Source: Alphaproteobacteria bacterium
Lineage (GTDB): Bacteria > Pseudomonadota > Alphaproteobacteria > ATCC43930 > CGMCC-115725
Reading direction: 5' to 3'
Assembly (NCBI GenBank): GCA_030040495.1
Contig: JASHTP010000528.1
Coordinates: forward strand, 1 to 5,546
Length of the DNA stretch: 5,546 bases
The translations under genes were made by a program, and so were the position numbers. Below the pieces are notes generated by a model. It was not told where the DNA came from and searched no databases. It saw nothing but the letters and a program-made list of their open reading frames with translations. Of the stretch, positions 4,806 through 5,546 are shown one piece after another (the stretch's first letter is position 1; every line of letters starts with the position of its first letter).

Positions 4806-5546
4806 CCTCCGCGAAGCGGTCGAGATGATGGTCGGCGTCGCCGAAGGTCTGGTCGATCATGCTCAGGCGCTTGAAGTAGTGGCCGGCGACGTATTCGTCG
4901 GTCATGCCGATGCCGCCATGGAGCTGGATCGATTGCTGGCCGACGAAGCGGCCGGACTTGCCGATCTGCACCTTGGCGGCGGAGATGACGCGGCGCCGCT
5001 CGGCCGCGTCCTCGAGATCGGCGGAGAGCGCGGCGAGCACCGCCATCGACTTCGACTGCTCGTGCTCGATCACCATGTCGGCCATGCGGTGCTGCAGCGC
5101 CTGGAACGAGCCGATCGGCACGCCGAACTGCTTGCGCGTCTTCAGATAGTCGAGCGTGGCGGCGTTGAGCGTCTCCATAATGCCTACCGCCTCGGCCGCA
5201 AGCGCGGCGACGGCGCGGTCGACGACGCGCTCGATGACGGGGTAGGCCTCGCCCGGCGCGCCGAGCGCGGCCTCGGCCGGCACGCGGACATGGTCGAGCG
5301 TCAGCTCGGCGGCGCGCAGCCCGTCCACCGTCGGATAGCCGCGCACGCCCACGCCCTTGGCCTTGGCGTCGACTAGGAAGAGGGCGAGCCCCTTGCGCTC
5401 GCGGCTCGCGCCGCCGATGCGCGCGGAGACGATGAAGGTGCCGGCGCTGTCGCCGTTCAGCACCACGCCCTTCTCGCCGTCGATCACCCAGCCGCCGCCG
5501 TCGCGCGTCGCCGTGGTCTCGACGTCGCTCAGCACGTAGCGCGCCT
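4786..5546 (-). CDS. Acyl-CoA dehydrogenase, PimD-like (pimeloyl-CoA dehydrogenase small subunit type), C-terminal part
   Basis: The reverse strand is open from the right edge to a TGA at 4788-4786, giving 252 visible residues; about 130 N-terminal residues of a roughly 380-residue family are outside the window. The fragment starts in the middle β-domain (WVIDGEKGVVLNGDSA, then GYPTVDGLRAAELTL) and continues into the C-terminal helical FAD-binding domain, with TRKQFGVPIGSFQALQHR (fragment residues about 136-153) and QLHGGIGMTDEY (about 207-218), both hallmark acyl-CoA dehydrogenase segments. The wording and the terminal FGDADHHL recall the small subunit of pimeloyl-CoA dehydrogenase, a flavoenzyme of dicarboxylic and long-chain acyl-CoA β-oxidation that pairs with a large subunit (PimC). 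By hand alignment the position of the usual catalytic Glu (YEGT in medium-chain enzymes) is Gly in FGDA, so catalysis may rely on a partner subunit. The general family is secure; the PimD assignment is from recall. The partner would be expected beyond the right edge. Confidence 0.9.
   Translation of the reverse strand, partial: ARYVLSDVETTATRDGGGWVIDGEKGVVLNGDSAGTFIVSARIGGASRERKGLALFLVDAKAKGVGVRGYPTVDGLRAAELTLDHVRVPAEAALGAPGEAYPVIERVVDRAVAALAAEAVGIMETLNAATLDYLKTRKQFGVPIGSFQALQHRMADMVIEHEQSKSMAVLAALSADLEDAAERRRVISAAKVQIGKSGRFVGQQSIQLHGGIGMTDEYVAGHYFKRLSMIDQTFGDADHHLDRFAEVSLPAG

Overview
This is a high-GC, gene-dense chromosomal window that looks alphaproteobacterial, probably Hyphomicrobiales (Rhizobiales)-like. 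The pointers are a DUF2336 protein (a family largely found in Alphaproteobacteria), a perfect CtrA-type TTAA-N7-TTAAC box, and an acyl-CoA dehydrogenase of the PimD type known from Rhodopseudomonas and Bradyrhizobium. The genus cannot be read from this sequence. I see no tRNA, rRNA, insertion sequence or CRISPR array, and no obvious sign of recent transfer.

Layout from left to right. (1) 1-536, minus strand: a DUF2336 protein, N-terminal 178 residues only, running off the left edge. A CtrA-like box lies 76 bases upstream of its start, in a roughly 300-base gene-free stretch. (2) 840-2714, minus: a complete ABC-F ATPase of the YheS type, a soluble ribosome-associated class of protein. (3) 2715-2890: a divergent intergenic region with two inverted repeats. 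(4) 2891-3748, plus: a rhomboid intramembrane serine protease with its catalytic Ser and His in place. (5) 3782-4303, minus: SoxR, the MerR-family [2Fe-2S] redox sensor, with all four cysteines. (6) 4304-4401: a short divergent control region with a near-perfect soxbox inside a promoter that has the 19-base spacer typical of MerR-family activation. (7) 4402-4782, plus: a small VOC (glyoxalase/dioxygenase-fold) protein, the evident SoxR target. (8) 4786-5546, minus: the C-terminal two thirds of a PimD-like acyl-CoA dehydrogenase, running off the right edge and convergent with the VOC gene across a 3-base gap.

The part that clearly works as a unit is soxR, the soxbox and the VOC gene: a redox sensor divergently controlling one small enzyme, with no soxS in the window. 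The other genes look like independent housekeeping or catabolic units. The most interesting items are the VOC protein as a direct SoxR target and the possible cell-cycle (CtrA) control of the DUF2336 gene. Nothing here by itself amounts to a clearly new multi-gene system.
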